NCBI GenBank assembly: GCA_018900975.1
Contig: JAHIFK010000314.1
Coordinates: 1 to 6,956 of the forward strand
Length of the DNA stretch: 6,956 nt
Direction of reading: 5' to 3'
Source of the DNA: Methanobacteriota archaeon
GTDB taxonomy: Archaea; Halobacteriota; Methanosarcinia; Methanosarcinales; Methanoperedenaceae
The notes beneath the pieces were generated by a model. It was not told the origin of the DNA and did not search any database. It worked only from the letters and a program-made list of their open reading frames with translations. The translations under genes were made by a program, and so were the position numbers. Shown piece after piece: positions 5,542-6,956 of this stretch (its first letter is position 1; every line of letters starts with the position of its first letter).

Positions 5542-6051
5542 ATGGCAGAATATTTGGTTGAGTGGAAAATAGACATAGACGCAGAGAATCCGCTGGATGC
5601 TGCGAAGCAAGCAAGATGCATTCATCTCGATCCTGAGTCAACAGCCACTGTGTTTCAAGTGACTGATACAAAGACGAATGAAAAAGTAGATGTGGACTTG
5701 GATGAGCTCTGCGAGACGGAAGAAAGCAAAGACTCAGATGAAGTAGTAACAAGAGAAACATGCTGGAACTGCGGGAGTAGTGTAGCATGGGGAAGCGGGC
5801 GCTTTGTGAACCGCATACCGTCGCTGGATAGTGAGGAGGTCAGACGAGAGCATGGTTCACCATATCCAAAAGGCGGGTTCCTGTGTTTCGAGTGCGAGAA
5901 GGGGTTCGAGAAGGATGAGATAAGGTGCCCAAAGTGCGGGGCATTCGCCGATCCGCAAGAAGATGGAACTAATAAATGCCAGCTTGGCTGTGCATCAGAT
6001 ACGGACGCGCACCCAGCGCCTGGCAAGAATATCACAAAAGCAGAATATTGA
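5542..6051 (+). CDS. Hypothetical 169-aa protein: small N-terminal domain plus zinc-binding cysteine pairs
   Basis: Residues 1-44 (EYLVEWKIDIDAENPLDAAK, then DPESTATVFQV) resemble a small alpha/beta domain that, from memory, occurs in short hypothetical proteins, often in accessory or plasmid-like regions; its role is unknown to me. An acidic linker (about 49-67) follows. The C-terminal half has CxxC pairs at 74/77, 115/118 and 129/132 and C146-x3-C150, which could build two zinc ribbons (74/77 with 115/118, and 129/132 with 146/150). The segment SGRFVNRIPS sits between the first pairs. No membrane segment or signal is seen. The SD GGAGGT (5533-5538) is three bases from the ATG. Zinc ribbons often serve protein-protein or nucleic acid contacts; placed directly before a MoxR ATPase, it could be an adaptor, which is inference. 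Confidence 0.75.
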   Translation: MAEYLVEWKIDIDAENPLDAAKQARCIHLDPESTATVFQVTDTKTNEKVDVDLDELCETEESKDSDEVVTRETCWNCGSSVAWGSGRFVNRIPSLDSEEVRREHGSPYPKGGFLCFECEKGFEKDEIRCPKCGAFADPQEDGTNKCQLGCASDTDAHPAPGKNITKAEY

Positions 6052-6078
6052 AATCGGAATGTAGAGAGGTATAAAAAA

Positions 6079-6654
6079 ATGACATTACAGAAGTTGCTTC
6101 AGATAGAAGCTGAGTTAAGAAAAGCATATTTTGAAAGAGATGAAGAAGTACACGGGTCGATCGTGGCGCTGCTTGCAAGACAGCATGTATTATTGCTCGG
6201 TCCGCCTGGGACAGCAAAGAGTCAGTTGGTTGAGGACCTATGCGCACGTATAGGGGGCAATTATTTCAGCTGGCTTCTGACAAAGTTTTCAACACCAGAA
6301 GAACTCTTCGGTCCGATTAGTCTGAAGGCGCTGGAACAGGACAAGTATACAAGGATCATAACAGGGAAGCTGCCTGAGGCGCATATTGCGTTTATCGATG
6401 AGGTCTGGAAAGGTTCAAGCAGCATACTAAACACACTGCTCAGGATTGTGAATGAGCGTAAGTTCGATAATAATGGCGCGCCAGTGAAGGTGCCGCTCCA
6501 AAGTCTTTTCGGAGCATCGAATGAGCTGCCAGAGAGCGGGGAATTGTCTGCTCTGTATGACAGGTTCCTCCTGAGGTTCATGACGCAATACATCGCAAGT
6601 CCTCAGAACTTCGTGAATATGCTCGCATCACAGCCATCGCTTCGAATACCGTGA
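6079..6654 (+). CDS. MoxR-family AAA+ ATPase, RavA-like, AAA+ core only (frame broken at the 3' end)
   Basis: This 191-residue frame carries the ATPase core: Walker A GPPGTAKS (41-48), PEELFGPIS (73-81), Walker B IAFIDEVWK (103-111, Asp107-Glu108), the LLRIVNER helix region (120-127), sensor 1 Asn148 in FGASNELP, and YDRFLLRF (160-167) with a likely arginine finger. The DEVWK and NERKFD forms match the RavA branch, where such ATPases work as hexameric chaperones with a VWA-domain partner (ViaA-like) usually encoded next door. The SD GAGAGGT (6064-6070) has an eight-base spacer. The frame ends at TGA 6652-6654, before the lid domain, which continues in the -1 frame from 6651. The stop is thus premature for the family: one missing base, a true mutation, or a split gene. 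Confidence 0.88.
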   Translation: MTLQKLLQIEAELRKAYFERDEEVHGSIVALLARQHVLLLGPPGTAKSQLVEDLCARIGGNYFSWLLTKFSTPEELFGPISLKALEQDKYTRIITGKLPEAHIAFIDEVWKGSSSILNTLLRIVNERKFDNNGAPVKVPLQSLFGASNELPESGELSALYDRFLLRFMTQYIASPQNFVNMLASQPSLRIP

Positions 6655-6956
6655 TCACACTGCAGGAATTAACGGCGATGCAGACTGAGAAGGTAGCGCT
6701 GCCAGATGAAGTTTATATCGCACTCGTTAACCTGAGAGAAGTTCTGAAGAAGGAGAATATCATCGCTTCAGATAGAAGGTATAAACAAGCATTATCGCTG
6801 ATCAAGGCGAATGCATACCTTGGAGGCAGAGCTAAGGCTACACCAGATGATCTTGCAATACTCCAGCATGTGCTGTGGGGTCAGCCGTCTGAGTATAAGA
6901 TGGTGCAGAAGCTGGTATTGACTACGGTGAATCCTGTTCTATCAAAGATCCAGGAA
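6651..6956 (+). CDS. RavA-like lid domain, -1 frame continuation of the MoxR ATPase; partial, runs off the window
   Basis: 102 open codons from GTG 6651 to the window edge. The sequence ITLQELTAMQ (residues 2-11), then SDRRYKQAL (sensor 2 arginine region), KANAYLGGRAKATPDDLAIL and HVLWGQP, matches the helical lid of RavA-type ATPases, so it belongs to the same protein as the preceding frame. The -1 frame is open only back to 6561, so it is not a full gene by itself. A GTG at 6651 overlaps the upstream TGA (GTGA), allowing re-initiation, and an ATG occurs at 6678, but neither has a clear SD. No slippery heptamer is visible at the junction. A single lost base near 6651 is the simplest reading. 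Confidence 0.82.
   Translation, partial: MITLQELTAMQTEKVALPDEVYIALVNLREVLKKENIIASDRRYKQALSLIKANAYLGGRAKATPDDLAILQHVLWGQPSEYKMVQKLVLTTVNPVLSKIQE

Noticed and set aside
5655..6035. 126-aa minus-strand frame
   Set aside because: Shadow of the 169-aa zinc-ribbon gene, which has an SD and conserved cysteine pairs on the plus strand.
6261..6593. 110-aa minus-strand frame
   Set aside because: Opposite strand of the MoxR Walker B/sensor region; no independent support.
6640..6656. Programmed -1 ribosomal frameshift in the ATPase gene
   Set aside because: No X XXY YYZ slippery heptamer is visible at the junction; a missing base or a stop-start overlap explains it more simply.
1..6956. CRISPR array, insertion sequence or rRNA
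   Set aside because: No regularly spaced repeats, transposase-like frame or rRNA-like sequence was seen on either strand.

Overview
The window looks like a piece of an anaerobic euryarchaeal chromosome, probably from the Methanosarcinales/ANME/Archaeoglobus side of the tree. The reasons are an archaeal-type geranylgeranyl reductase gene coupled to a ferredoxin gene, a prenyl diphosphate synthase and a UbiA-type prenyltransferase, archaeal TATA-like boxes upstream of genes, and Shine-Dalgarno (SD) sites of the GAGAGGT/GGAGGT kind. The lineage is an inference; no rRNA or other marker is present.

Left block (1-748, minus strand): a small 2[4Fe-4S] ferredoxin gene overlaps by an ATGA junction the start of a geranylgeranyl reductase gene that runs off the window. 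This pair supplies electrons for and carries out saturation of isoprenoid chains, classically those of archaeal membrane lipids.

Middle block (997-4545, plus strand, clearly AT-rich): a short-chain polyprenyl diphosphate synthase, a UbiA-family membrane prenyltransferase and a CrtI/amine-oxidase-like FAD enzyme. It is divergent from the left block, and the 248-bp region between them holds TATA-like boxes facing both ways and a perfect 10-bp inverted repeat. Together the five genes make a prenyl chain, attach it to an acceptor and change its saturation. The acceptor cannot be read from the sequence: ether lipid, a methanophenazine- or quinone-like carrier, or another prenylated product are all possible. 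The UbiA second motif differs from the usual digeranylgeranylglyceryl phosphate synthase form.

A 392-bp stretch (4546-4937) without a substantial gene separates this from the right block. It holds a degenerate 12-13 bp direct repeat and, at its end, a possible 12-codon leader ORF.

Right block (4938-6956, plus strand, higher GC): a tight operon-like run of a 114-aa CxxCxxCxxC protein, a tryptophan-rich 67-aa protein, a 169-aa protein with an N-terminal small domain plus zinc-binding cysteine pairs, and a RavA-like MoxR AAA+ ATPase. The ATPase reading frame is broken at 6651-6654: the AAA+ core ends at TGA and the lid domain continues in the -1 frame to the window edge. This is a sequence error, a real mutation, or two genes joined by a GTGA overlap. 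A VWA-domain partner would be expected beyond the window. The small upstream proteins are not recognised, and this module is the least explained part of the window.
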